In this document: piece after piece, positions 34,444 to 42,845 of the stretch
How the letters are laid out: each line of letters opens with the position of its first letter
How positions within the stretch are numbered: position 1 is the first letter of the stretch
Source of the DNA: Fonticella tunisiensis
Lineage (GTDB): Bacteria > Bacillota > Clostridia > Clostridiales > Caloramatoraceae
Assembly: GCF_004364155.1 (NCBI RefSeq)
Contig: NZ_SOAZ01000010.1
Coordinates: 43,522-107,521 of the forward strand
Reading direction: 5' to 3'
Length of the DNA stretch: 64,000 nucleotides
Notes under the pieces: model-generated
The model's database searches: none
Told to the model about the DNA's origin: nothing
What the model saw: the letters and a program-made list of their open reading frames with translations, nothing else
Translations under genes and position numbers: made by a program

Positions 34444-34483
34444 AAAAAACCTGCCAGATAATCATTATCTGGCAGGTTTTTTA
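34443..34483. terminator. bidirectional terminator
   Basis: AAACCTGCCAGATAA and TTATCTGGCAGGTTT form a strong hairpin with A- and T-runs, between tyrS and the convergent sulfatase-type gene. Confidence 0.92.
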
Positions 34484-34495
34484 TTCTCTATCCGT

Positions 34496-36373
34496 CTATT
34501 TACCCTCAAAGTATTTAATTAAATTATGCTCTATTACAGCATCAGAATATTTTAAATACGTGTATACCAGTTCAAAATCCTTTATATAGTCATTCTTGTT
34601 TAGTTCTTTTCCAGTATTTATATCGTATACTTTATCGGTGCTTTTTAAATATACAACGTTGTCATGTATCCAGTTTCCCTCCCTCACCATTGAAAAGCCG
34701 CTGTTTGAATTTAACAGATCACGCCCTAGGGCATATTTTGCGTCTACCCCAAACAGGTTTGCAAGGGTTGGATACAGGTCCATTTGTCCTGCAATCATTG
34801 AATTATGCCCCTTGAACTCCTCTCCTGGAAAATGCATCATCATAACCACCTTCTGAGCATTAAACCATTCCAGTGGGGTTAAATCCTCTTTATTATATAA
34901 CAGCTTTGCGAGTTGATCGCGCTTTTCAAAGGGAATTGCAGAGTGGTCGCCATAGAACACCACTACTGAGTTGTTCCACAGCCCTGACGCCTTAAGTGCA
35001 TCAACAAATTCTCCAATTGCTTCATCCGTATATTTAACAGCCTTTAAATAATCCCCCATTGTTGTTCCTTCAAATTCTCCTACATTTAATATATCCTTGA
35101 TTTTATTATTTTCATCCTTATATGGGAAATGGCTGGACAGGGTTATCATAAAGGTATAAAAGGGCTGCTTATATTCCTTAATCTTTTCAACGGACTGCCT
35201 GAAGAAAGATTTATCGCTAAGCCCAAGGCCCTGAATATCATCCTTTACATAGTTGTTTTCATTTACAAAACTATCAAATCCAAGGCTTTTGTACATATTA
35301 GCCCTATTCCAGAAACCGGGCCTGTTAGCATGCATTACTGATGTATAATATCCCTGATTCTTAAGTTCTGATATCAACGAATCATATGTGTTGCCGGCAT
35401 ACTGATAATATACGGAACCTTCCCTGGCAGGAAGAAGGGATACATTGGATAAAAACTCTGCATCGGAAGTTCCTCCCCAGGCTGTCTGATAAAAATAATT
35501 ATCAAATACCAGACTTTCTTTGGAAAGCTTATTAAGGTTTGGGGTTATTTCCTGTCCATTTATACTTCTATTAAGTACAAATCCCTGAAAGGCCTCAAGC
35601 TGAACCACAATCAGATTTTTACCCTTCATCATACCACTGTAATTTTTAGCTGTTACACTATTTCTATTATTAAACCATTCTTTAATCATCCGCTTATCAC
35701 TATCTGACAGCTTTTCTGCATTTAATACTCTATCCGTAATATACCTGTAAAAATCATATATATGGAAATTAATGCCCCCTATTTTACTTACAACATATTT
35801 TTTGTCATACATGGTCTTCAAAATATCAGGCTGGTCCCTATTCAGTGCTTTAACGCTGCTGTATGACAACGTATACCCTGCAGCTATGAAGATCATCATC
35901 ATAGCAAATCTTTTTTTCCACCCGGAAGTTTTTATCACACCAATCCTGTTTCTTAAGATAAAATACAGAGGAATAAAGATAATGATATCAATAATATATT
36001 TTAAATCTTCCAAATGTAAAAGGGCCTTTACACTATCCTTAACTTCTCCGGTAATTTTAGCCTGGTAAATTAATGCAACCGATGTAACGTCCATGAAATA
36101 TCGGTTATAAACCACATCTATTAATACCAGCAGGCTTATTAATATATCCAGAATTATAAACGCCTTATACCTTGATTTACCATTAAAAAGTAAAAGTAAA
36201 GCACCTGCCACAAATACCGAACCCATAATCCCCTCAACGAGCGTTTTATCGGCGTTCTGCATTAGGTTTAACGAGTAATTTAGACTTATAACCTTTAAAA
36301 ATATTATTGCCATAAATAGCAATACATCAAATTCCATTAAAAAGGCTTTAATTTTCCTATACATACTAAACAC
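34496..36373 (-). CDS. lipoteichoic acid synthase-like sulfatase-fold membrane enzyme
   Basis: 625 residues. Five membrane helices occupy about residues 1-185. The extracellular sulfatase/alkaline-phosphatase-fold domain follows, with LIVVQLEAFQGFVLNRSING (metal ligand Glu), the catalytic threonine in TAWGGTSDAEFLSN and VVFYGDHSAIPF. LtaS relatives transfer glycerol-phosphate from phosphatidylglycerol to lipoteichoic acid. Clostridia have several paralogues, so the exact product is uncertain. Single gene. Confidence 0.9.
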   Translation of the reverse strand: MFSMYRKIKAFLMEFDVLLFMAIIFLKVISLNYSLNLMQNADKTLVEGIMGSVFVAGALLLLFNGKSRYKAFIILDILISLLVLIDVVYNRYFMDVTSVALIYQAKITGEVKDSVKALLHLEDLKYIIDIIIFIPLYFILRNRIGVIKTSGWKKRFAMMMIFIAAGYTLSYSSVKALNRDQPDILKTMYDKKYVVSKIGGINFHIYDFYRYITDRVLNAEKLSDSDKRMIKEWFNNRNSVTAKNYSGMMKGKNLIVVQLEAFQGFVLNRSINGQEITPNLNKLSKESLVFDNYFYQTAWGGTSDAEFLSNVSLLPAREGSVYYQYAGNTYDSLISELKNQGYYTSVMHANRPGFWNRANMYKSLGFDSFVNENNYVKDDIQGLGLSDKSFFRQSVEKIKEYKQPFYTFMITLSSHFPYKDENNKIKDILNVGEFEGTTMGDYLKAVKYTDEAIGEFVDALKASGLWNNSVVVFYGDHSAIPFEKRDQLAKLLYNKEDLTPLEWFNAQKVVMMMHFPGEEFKGHNSMIAGQMDLYPTLANLFGVDAKYALGRDLLNSNSGFSMVREGNWIHDNVVYLKSTDKVYDINTGKELNKNDYIKDFELVYTYLKYSDAVIEHNLIKYFEGK

Positions 36374-36565
36374 TTCCTTAGAATCTTTATTTCATATGGT
36401 AGTATATTACTGTCAGATAGAACAGTCAAACCTACTAAATTATGTTTTATAAAAGGTTAAAAGTTTATTCACATAATGATAACAAATAGTGAACCTTCTC
36501 TGGAATTTCAGATGTTCTTTACAAAGAAAAAATCATTTGATAGCTTTAATATAGGAGGTGTTGAT

Positions 36566-37609
36566 ATGGAAAAATATCTTGATTATATGGTTGAACAAAT
36601 TATTAACCTTGCGAACATTCCAAGCCCTACCGGTTTTACACATGAGGCTGTAAAATACATTAAGTGTATTTTAGACGAACTAAACGCCAATTACCGCGTC
36701 ACAAACAAAGGCGCTGTTATAGTTTCCTTTGAAGGCAAAAACAACGATAAAGAAAGAACTATTTCAGCACACATTGACACCCTTGGTGCAATGGTTAAAG
36801 GCATAAAAAGTAATGGCAGAATATACTTCACCCAAATAGGAGGTTACATGCTTAACTCTGTTGAGGGTGAAAACTGTACTATTGAAACCATTGATGGAAA
36901 AAGATACACAGGCACAATACTTACCATTAAGCCATCAGTGCATATTCACAGCGACGCAAAGGAAATCGACAGAAAGATTGAAAATATGGAAATAGTTCTT
37001 GATGAAAAAGTAAGTTCAAAAGAAGATGTTGAAAAGCTTGGAATTGGCGTTGGTGATTTTATCTTCTTTGATACAAGAACTTTGGTTACCAAAAGTGGAT
37101 TTATCAAATCAAGGCATCTTGATGATAAAGCAAGCGCTGGAATTCTCCTTGGCATTATTAAATATATGGTTGAAAATAACGTAACTCCTGAGTATAAAAC
37201 TAACTTTTTCTTCAGTACCTATGAAGAAGTTGGCCATGGGGCCTCGGCTTCAATTCCTGAAAACACCTTTGAGTTTCTGGCAGTGGATATGGGAGCACCA
37301 GGAGAAGGCCAGAATTCAACTGAATTTGATGTATGTATTTGTGCAAAGGATTCTTCAGGTCCCTATGACTATGAATTTAGGAAAAGGCTTGTAAACATAT
37401 GCAGAGAAAAAAACATAGGTTTTAGAGTAGATATTTATCCAAATTATGGCTCAGATTCCAGTTCAGCCCTTCGTGCAGGATATGATGTTAAAACAGGACT
37501 TATTGGCCCCGGAGTATTTGCTTCTCACGGATATGAAAGAACCCATAGGGATGGAGTTTTAAACACAGCAAAGCTTATTATGGAATACATAAACTCAATA
37601 TCGGAGTAA
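36566..37609 (+). CDS. M42 family metallopeptidase
   Basis: 347-residue M42 aminopeptidase, third of the family in the window. Metal-ligand motifs are SAHIDTLGAMV, RHLDDKASAG and TYEEVGHGAS, then AVDMGAPG and the C-terminal ASHGYERTH in place of the usual HTS-type segment. The ATG at 36566 follows AGGAGG; an upstream in-frame ATG at 36476 gives an unrelated 30-residue leader. Cytoplasmic; peptide substrates unknown. Monogenic. Confidence 0.92.
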   Translation: MEKYLDYMVEQIINLANIPSPTGFTHEAVKYIKCILDELNANYRVTNKGAVIVSFEGKNNDKERTISAHIDTLGAMVKGIKSNGRIYFTQIGGYMLNSVEGENCTIETIDGKRYTGTILTIKPSVHIHSDAKEIDRKIENMEIVLDEKVSSKEDVEKLGIGVGDFIFFDTRTLVTKSGFIKSRHLDDKASAGILLGIIKYMVENNVTPEYKTNFFFSTYEEVGHGASASIPENTFEFLAVDMGAPGEGQNSTEFDVCICAKDSSGPYDYEFRKRLVNICREKNIGFRVDIYPNYGSDSSSALRAGYDVKTGLIGPGVFASHGYERTHRDGVLNTAKLIMEYINSISE

Positions 37610-37610
37610 T

Positions 37611-37639
37611 AAAAAAAAAGGGCCTTTGTCCCTTTTTTT
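37611..37639. terminator. bidirectional terminator
   Basis: AAAAAAAGGG and CCCTTTTTTT enclose a 7-base loop between the convergent M42 and FTR1 genes. Confidence 0.85.
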
Positions 37640-38339
37640 ATATCTTTTTTAAGTATTTGCTTAAATCGCTTTTAAGAAACACGTAGAATGAAGGCAATGC
37701 AAATAGAAGCATCCCTGCTGTCTCTAGAGGTTCTTCTGCCGATGGAAAGAATTTAACAAGTCCCTCTCCAAACATCTCCGCACCAACAAAAATAAGTACT
37801 ATACCAAATACTTTAAATACGATCTTTAGATTCAACTTAACTGCAGTTTTAAATATTACAACTGCTGTAGCTATTGCAATTACAATTCCAGACATGCTTC
37901 CAAGCGCAACAGAAGTTGACTTCGCTCCTATATTTGACATTGTAAATATCGCTAACTCCAATCCCTCTCTAAAAACTGAAATGAACGAAAGTGTCATCAA
38001 GCCTGCTGAATTTGTACTTTTGCTTACTTTTTCTTTTATACTTTGCGATATATTCCTGCTTTGATTACCTATCCATACTACAAAATATGCAATAAGCCCT
38101 GACGCGGTAAGCATCATTATACCTTCGAATACCTCCTCTGATGCTTCCTCAAGTTCTTTTGCTTCTTTAAAACCTATAACTCCTCCAATAATGTTTATTA
38201 ATGCCCCAAGGACTGCTCCAATGTATACAAACCTTGACAGCTCCTTTCTGTTTATTTGAATTAGATATGCAAGTATTATACCTATTACAAGGGCGGCTTC
38301 AAGTCCCTCCCTGTATGATAACAAAAAACTGGATAACAT
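37638..38339 (-). CDS. FTR1 family iron permease
   Basis: 233-residue membrane protein with about seven helices. The two REGLE motifs, SYREGLEAALVIGIIL and VFREGLELAIF, are the iron-translocating signature of FTR1/EfeU permeases. The start at 38339 follows GGAGAAG; an upstream in-frame start at 38372 overlaps the Fur-like box. No EfeO/EfeB partners or multicopper oxidase are adjacent, so it may act alone. A Fur-box match sits directly upstream. Confidence 0.93.
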   Translation of the reverse strand: MLSSFLLSYREGLEAALVIGIILAYLIQINRKELSRFVYIGAVLGALINIIGGVIGFKEAKELEEASEEVFEGIMMLTASGLIAYFVVWIGNQSRNISQSIKEKVSKSTNSAGLMTLSFISVFREGLELAIFTMSNIGAKSTSVALGSMSGIVIAIATAVVIFKTAVKLNLKIVFKVFGIVLIFVGAEMFGEGLVKFFPSAEEPLETAGMLLFALPSFYVFLKSDLSKYLKKI

Positions 38340-38357
38340 AATTAAACTTCTCCTTTT

Positions 38358-38376
38358 GATAATGATTTTCAATATT
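38358..38376 (-). promoter_or_regulatory. Fur-box-like operator before the FTR1 gene
   Basis: GATAATGATTTTCAATATT (plus-strand reading) matches the 19-base Fur consensus at about 15 positions, with the left arm GATAATGAT perfect. It ends about 20 bases from the FTR1 start. Confidence 0.6.
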
Positions 38377-38547
38377 ATTATAGTTATTTAATTTAATTCA
38401 GTCAATTACAATATTCAATTTTTATGCCGTTCAACTTAAAGCTTTTATTTGCAATATAAGAGAAGTGTCATCATAATAAAAATTATATGGTTTTTCAGTT
38501 TTATTATGGTAAAATATTTAATGATAATAGTTAGGAGGGGGATTAAT

Positions 38548-39681
38548 ATGCAATACAGAAAGTTTGGTAAAACTGGTATTGCTGTATCTGCTCTCGGTTT
38601 TGGATGCATGAGATTTCCTGTAATCGACGGCGATAACAGCAAAATTAACGAAGATGAAGCTATTAAAATGGTAAGATATGCAATTGATAATGGAGTAAAC
38701 TATATAGACACAGCTTATCCCTACCACGGCAAGAACAGCGAGTTAGTTGTTGGAAGAGCCCTGAGGGATGGATACAGAGAGAAGGTTTACCTTGCTACCA
38801 AGTCACCCGTTTGGCTTGTTAAAACCTACGATGATTTTAACCAATACCTCAATGAACAGTTGGAAAAGCTTCAAACTGATCACATTGACTTCTATCTCCT
38901 TCACGCCCTTGATAAGGAGAGATGGGGGAAACTAAAGGAGCTTAACTTTGAAAAGTTCCTTGATGAAGCTATTAAAGATGGAAGAATAAGATACGCTGGT
39001 TTCTCATTCCATGATGAACTTCCGATATTTAAAGAGATAGTTGATGCGTATGACTGGACTTTCTGTCAGATACAATATAACTTCATGGATCAAAATTACC
39101 AGGCAGGCAAAGAAGGTTTGAAATATGCGGCGGATAAGGGCCTTGCAGTAGTGATTATGGAGCCACTTAGAGGGGGTAAACTTGTTGTAAATCCACCTGA
39201 CGTTATAAAGAAGCTCTGGAATAGTGCTGATGTTAAAAGAACTCCAGCTCAGTGGGCATTAAAATGGCTCTGGAACCAGCCTGAAATATCGGTGGTTTTA
39301 AGTGGCATGAGTACAATGGAGCAAGTTATCGAAAATGTCAATACCGCATCGGCTGAGGATTCAGTTCCCAATGCCTTCACTGAAAAGGAGCTGGCACTTG
39401 TGGAGCAGGTTAGAGAAAAATATCTGTCACTTACAAAGGTGAACTGCACTGGATGTGCATACTGCATGCCCTGTCCCTTCGGAGTTGACATTCCAAGAAA
39501 CTTTACCCTCTATAACAATGCTTATATGTACAATGACTTTGAAGGTTCGATTTCAAGATATTCAGCCCTTGAAGAAAAGGCATCTAAATGCAAGGAATGC
39601 GGAAAATGTGAAACTGTATGCCCGCAGTCCCTTGCAATAAGAGCATATCTCAAGGATGTACACGCTGCCCTTGCAAGATAA
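38548..39681 (+). CDS. aldo/keto reductase with C-terminal 2[4Fe-4S] domain
   Basis: 377 residues. The N-terminal NADPH-dependent AKR barrel has [35 protein letters not shown] with the catalytic Asp/Tyr and LLHALDK. The C-terminal about 60 residues add ferredoxin-like clusters [12 protein letters not shown] and [15 protein letters not shown]. Such fusions are common in clostridia and may couple to ferredoxin; substrate unknown. The ATG at 38548 follows AGGAGGGGG; an upstream ATG at 38449 is not credible. A terminator follows. Confidence 0.93.
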   Translation: MQYRKFGKTGIAVSALGFGCMRFPVIDGDNSKINEDEAIKMVRYAIDNGVNYIDTAYPYHGKNSELVVGRALRDGYREKVYLATKSPVWLVKTYDDFNQYLNEQLEKLQTDHIDFYLLHALDKERWGKLKELNFEKFLDEAIKDGRIRYAGFSFHDELPIFKEIVDAYDWTFCQIQYNFMDQNYQAGKEGLKYAADKGLAVVIMEPLRGGKLVVNPPDVIKKLWNSADVKRTPAQWALKWLWNQPEISVVLSGMSTMEQVIENVNTASAEDSVPNAFTEKELALVEQVREKYLSLTKVNCTGCAYCMPCPFGVDIPRNFTLYNNAYMYNDFEGSISRYSALEEKASKCKECGKCETVCPQSLAIRAYLKDVHAALAR

Positions 39682-39720
39682 AAAAAGCCGTTATGATACT
39701 TTGCATCATAACGGCTTTTA
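39681..39720. terminator. bidirectional terminator
   Basis: AAAAGCCGTTATGAT and ATCATAACGGCTTTT form a 15-base-pair hairpin between convergent genes. Confidence 0.92.
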
Positions 39721-40335
39721 CTCTTTAATTAGTCCTATAAAATGATAGAGTATCTTTGCAGTAAGCCCCCATATTATATAATCATCATACTTATAAAAAT
39801 AAATTTTACTTCTGCCCGGGAGAAGCCTGTATGTAACCTTTTTTTCGAAATCCAAGTAGGGGAACTCCTCCTCTATTTCACTAATAAGCTTTATTCCTCT
39901 GGCCTCTGGTTCATTTTCCAAAAAAAATTTTAAAGGAACACAAAAAACATGATCAACCTCATCCCTTGATGGATTTATTTTATTAATATCCTTTATATAT
40001 CCTACATAGGGATATATAATCTTATTATGCTGCGTTATAAGTATATCGGTCCTTCCGATAACTTCTATGTCCTCATTTTTTATTCCAAGCTCTTCAGATG
40101 TCTCCCTTATTGCCGCATTTAAGCTGCCTTCACCTTCCTCTATTTTGCCTCCTGGAAAGGATATTTCCCCAGGCTGGTTTCTAAGGTGTCTTGCCCTAAC
40201 CTGGAACAGAACGTGATTCTCCTCACCCACATTCACTATTGGAATCGTTACTGAATATCTTGTATATTCAGTATTCTCTCCTAGTATTCCTATTCTCTCT
40301 CTGGCGAGTCTCTTTTTAATTATATTTATATCCAT
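39718..40335 (-). CDS. Nudix CoA pyrophosphatase
   Basis: 205 residues. The Nudix box is GGKIEEGEGSLNAAIRETSE followed by ELGI. The upstream segment ARHLRNQPGEISFPGG matches the UPF0035 motif that marks CoA-cleaving Nudix enzymes (NudL/CoAse). It would split CoA or oxidised CoA to 3',5'-ADP and phosphopantetheine derivatives in the cytoplasm. Single gene, own upstream region. Confidence 0.88.
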   Translation of the reverse strand: MDINIIKKRLARERIGILGENTEYTRYSVTIPIVNVGEENHVLFQVRARHLRNQPGEISFPGGKIEEGEGSLNAAIRETSEELGIKNEDIEVIGRTDILITQHNKIIYPYVGYIKDINKINPSRDEVDHVFCVPLKFFLENEPEARGIKLISEIEEEFPYLDFEKKVTYRLLPGRSKIYFYKYDDYIIWGLTAKILYHFIGLIKE

Positions 40336-40422
40336 AACATCACCTTACACTTTCCATATCCAGAGTGAATACATATATATTCTAACATAATAAAAAATAA
40401 TTTGAAAATATCCACTCTGTTA

Positions 40423-40451
40423 TTGAATACGGAAATAAATAATGTTATAAT
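40423..40451 (+). promoter_or_regulatory. promoter of the zinc-ribbon gene
   Basis: TTGAAT (40423-40428), a 17-base spacer and a perfect TATAAT (40446-40451). The predicted leader is about 105 bases long. Confidence 0.8.
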
Positions 40452-40481
40452 ATCTTTGTAAGATATGAGATTTAACATGAT

Positions 40482-40544
40482 AAGACATATACTCCTTGAT
40501 ATGGGAGGTATTGAGTCTTTGAGTCGTTAAATCCCAACCCATAT
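40482..40544 (+). promoter_or_regulatory. 5' leader with two mutually exclusive hairpins
   Basis: AAGAC (40482-40486) can pair with GTCTT (40515-40519), bringing ATACTCC next to GGAGGTAT. Alternatively ATATGGG (40499-40505) pairs with CCCATAT (40538-40544). The two folds share the GGG at 40503-40505. The second ends 4 bases before AGGAGG of the gene. This could be a temperature- or ligand-sensitive switch; by-eye fold only. Confidence 0.4.
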
Positions 40545-40561
40545 TTTAGGAGGTATGTAAA

Positions 40562-40732
40562 ATGTCAGACAAGACTTTAGTATGCAAAGATTGCGGTAAG
40601 GAATTCATCTTTACTGAAGGAGAACAACAATTCTACAGGGAAAAAGGATTCGAAAACGAACCAAAGAGATGCCCTGAATGCAGAAAGGCTAGAAAAGCTC
40701 AAAGAAGACAAAGCGAAGGATTCAGAAGATAA
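40562..40732 (+). CDS. small zinc-ribbon domain protein
   Basis: 56 residues: MSDKTLVCKDCGKEFIFTEG leads, with CKDCGKEF and CPECRKARK forming a four-cysteine zinc ribbon, and a basic Arg/Lys tail. It matches the short clostridial zinc-ribbon family of about this length; function unknown, possibly RNA- or ribosome-associated. AGGAGG lies 7 bases before the ATG. It has a strong promoter, a structured leader and a terminator, so it is expressed as a single gene. Confidence 0.88.
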   Translation: MSDKTLVCKDCGKEFIFTEGEQQFYREKGFENEPKRCPECRKARKAQRRQSEGFRR

Positions 40733-40743
40733 TAAGAAAATTA

Positions 40744-40769
40744 TAGGAGAGTTTTAAACTCTCCTTTTT
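40744..40769. terminator. bidirectional terminator
   Basis: AGGAGAGTTT and AAACTCTCCT pair across a minimal loop, followed by a T-run. Located between the zinc-ribbon gene and the convergent lipoprotein gene. Confidence 0.85.
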
Positions 40770-40771
40770 AT

Positions 40772-41563
40772 TTATTCCCTCTCAAATATAATCTTATAAT
40801 CCTTGTTAATATCCCTAACCTTTACTTTTTTACTATCCTTAGGATAAGTTATAACCTGAGTTACTATTTCATTTGGCCCCGGTATCTTTGCCATGTATTT
40901 TACCACAATTGTATCTCTAATTTCCTCTGCGGATAATATCTTTAAAATATATCCACCTGTTGGCTTTCTTCCCCAATCCAGAGTTATAATAATCTCTCCA
41001 TCTGATTTTGAGGCAGATGCTTTAATCCCTTCTGGAAGGATCAATATTTTTCCTGAGCTTAACTCCCATTGTGCCTTATCTTTAAAACTATCCTTAATTC
41101 TCATTTTAAGTACTCCCATCATATCCTGGCTTATTATACCAGTTACATATTGATCGTCTTTCAGATCCTTATAATCCTTCATTTTTGCTAACTCCTTAAT
41201 AATTTCTTCCCATATATTATATTCCTTCTGCATCTTAAACTTATATGCTTTGTTTATAAGCTCCCTTGCTTCCTCAACCTTAATATTTTCATCTGGATTT
41301 ATTCTTCTATTAACTGGAGTTATGATCCCGGCATCCACAGCGTTAATAAGTGACATTACATAGTATTCGTCATCTTTTACGTCATCAAAATATTCATGAG
41401 CCCTTGGCTCAACGATATATTTTATCTGTATGTCAGCAGCTTTCATTAAGTCGTATATAAACTTTGCTCTTGTGGTATATTCATCGTTTTCTCCTTTTAC
41501 GGCTGTACTGCCGCATGATGTTAAGATCAGGAGGCATGAAAGTACGATCAATATTTTTTTCAT
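40772..41563 (-). CDS. lipoprotein with C-terminal PrcB-like domain
   Basis: 263 residues. MKKILIVLSCLLILTSCGS is a lipoprotein signal with the lipobox cysteine at 17. Residues about 30-120 resemble a degenerate SLH-type region, with EYFDDVKDDEYYVMSLINAV and NPDENIKVEEA. The C-terminal part carries GRKPTGGYILKILSAEEI, the PrcB_C-type protease-complex motif. Anchored on the outer face of the membrane. Start at 41563 chosen because GGAGGTG lies upstream. No PrcA-type protease gene is adjacent. It follows a DUF3793 gene by 37 bases. Confidence 0.8.
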   Translation of the reverse strand: MKKILIVLSCLLILTSCGSTAVKGENDEYTTRAKFIYDLMKAADIQIKYIVEPRAHEYFDDVKDDEYYVMSLINAVDAGIITPVNRRINPDENIKVEEARELINKAYKFKMQKEYNIWEEIIKELAKMKDYKDLKDDQYVTGIISQDMMGVLKMRIKDSFKDKAQWELSSGKILILPEGIKASASKSDGEIIITLDWGRKPTGGYILKILSAEEIRDTIVVKYMAKIPGPNEIVTQVITYPKDSKKVKVRDINKDYKIIFERE

Positions 41564-41600
41564 TACATACACCTCCAACTATTATTCATACTTTTAGACT

Positions 41601-42206
41601 TCATTTGTGGACATATGTTCCGTTTTGAATTATAAAATCCAATTTTGCCATATCATAGGCTTTAAATATGTTTAAAGCCCTGTCAACGTCATGATAAACT
41701 TTCCAGTATCCACTTAACAAATAATTTCTTCCTGAATTCTTTATAAATTCTTCTACATCCCTTACTGGAATTCCAAGAAGTACACCGATTTCATGTGGAA
41801 ACTCCTCATCAAACCTTCTTCTAAGTATCATAATACATTCATCAAGACTCATATTTTTCCTGTAACCATAGTTCTTTAAAAATTCCATGTTCTTTTCATC
41901 ATAAATTGTACTTTCTAAAATTTTATTATTATAAAACAGAACCAATTCTCTATCATTATTTATATTTATAGTTACAAACTCGATCATATTATTTTTATAG
42001 AAATCTGATTTATATCTTTTCCATAATCCATACATATCCTTAAAATTTTTACTAAAATTCAAAACCGATGCAGGTTTTATCCCTTTTTCAACTGGAGCAA
42101 GGGCATAATTTACTGCATAAAAAAGATAGTCCTTATCTTTCATGCTCCTTATAATTTCTGCATATCTAATGCCAATTCTACTTTCCAAATCAACCATCCT
42201 CTCCAT
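41601..42206 (-). CDS. DUF3793 family protein
   Basis: 201 residues, soluble. The family signature is HEIGVLLGIPVRDVEEFI followed by NYLLSGYWKVYHDVDRALN. The N-terminal half is divergent. DUF3793 proteins are found mainly in clostridia and their function is unknown. It may be co-transcribed with the downstream lipoprotein gene. A strong terminator separates it from the suf operon upstream. Confidence 0.8.
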   Translation of the reverse strand: MERMVDLESRIGIRYAEIIRSMKDKDYLFYAVNYALAPVEKGIKPASVLNFSKNFKDMYGLWKRYKSDFYKNNMIEFVTININNDRELVLFYNNKILESTIYDEKNMEFLKNYGYRKNMSLDECIMILRRRFDEEFPHEIGVLLGIPVRDVEEFIKNSGRNYLLSGYWKVYHDVDRALNIFKAYDMAKLDFIIQNGTYVHK

Positions 42207-42265
42207 CTTTTGAGTAGTTTTTTTATTTTATGCAGTTTAATAAATTTTATCTATAATATGTTCAA

Positions 42266-42324
42266 TAAAAAAATGCATAATACCTGGGAAGATAAAATAT
42301 TTTATCTCCCCAGGTATTATGCAT
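42266..42324 (-). terminator. terminator of the suf operon
   Basis: ATGCATAATACCTGGG (42273-42288) pairs with CCCAGGTATTATGCAT (42309-42324), with an inner AGATAAAATA/TATTTTATCT extension. The minus-strand 3' side continues into a T-run. Confidence 0.92.
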
Positions 42325-42358
42325 AAGATGATGTCACTCTCATACATGCTCGAAACAA

Positions 42359-42382
42359 GAGACAGGCATGGAATCCTGTCCC
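42359..42382 (-). other. hairpin in the suf operon 3' untranslated region
   Basis: GAGACAGG (42359-42366) pairs with CCTGTCCC (42375-42382). It lies between the sufU stop and the main terminator. No T-run follows, so it is not a terminator; perhaps an RNA-stabilising hairpin. Confidence 0.35.
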
Positions 42383-42419
42383 TAACAAATTGAAAGACAA
42401 AATTGCATAAAAGTATATA

Positions 42420-42845
42420 CTACTCTCTAAACATCTCCTTTAGCGTATGCCATGCAAGTACCGCACACTTAACCCTTGCAGGCATATTTGATATATTTTG
42501 AAGAACTATGGCGTCCTCAAGCTTTTCAAGCTCCTCTTCATCCGTTATTTCCTTCTTTATCATGCCTAAAAAGGTTTCAACAAGCTTCATTGCTTCATCC
42601 TTTGTTTTTCCCTTTATAAGATCGATCATCATGGAGGTTGATGCCTGGGATATTGCACACCCAGTTCCAGTGAAGGCAGCATCTTCAATAACCTCTCCCC
42701 TCAGCTTTATCTCAAGGGTTATTTCGTCACCACAGCTTGGATTGTGTCCTCTTTCCCTGTGGTCGGCGTGTTCAAGACGCCTTTTATTGTGTTGGCTCTG
42801 GCTGTGCTCCATTATAAGTTCTGTATATATGGAACTAAGATCCAT
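42420..42845 (-). CDS. sufU: SufU Fe-S cluster assembly protein
   Basis: 141-residue IscU-like protein that activates SufS by taking its persulfide through zinc-ligand exchange. Conserved ligands are Cys in HNPSCGDEIT, Asp in that segment, Cys in GTGCAISQASTSMM and Cys in VKCAVLAW. The SufU-type insertion between the second and third cysteines is present. It overlaps the 3' end of sufS by 11 bases and is last in sufCBDSU. Confidence 0.96.
   Translation of the reverse strand: MDLSSIYTELIMEHSQSQHNKRRLEHADHRERGHNPSCGDEITLEIKLRGEVIEDAAFTGTGCAISQASTSMMIDLIKGKTKDEAMKLVETFLGMIKKEITDEEELEKLEDAIVLQNISNMPARVKCAVLAWHTLKEMFRE

Noticed and set aside
40482..40544. Purine-type riboswitch in the zinc-ribbon leader
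   Set aside because: GATATGG recalls the purine consensus, but TCTACC and the loop-loop partners are absent.
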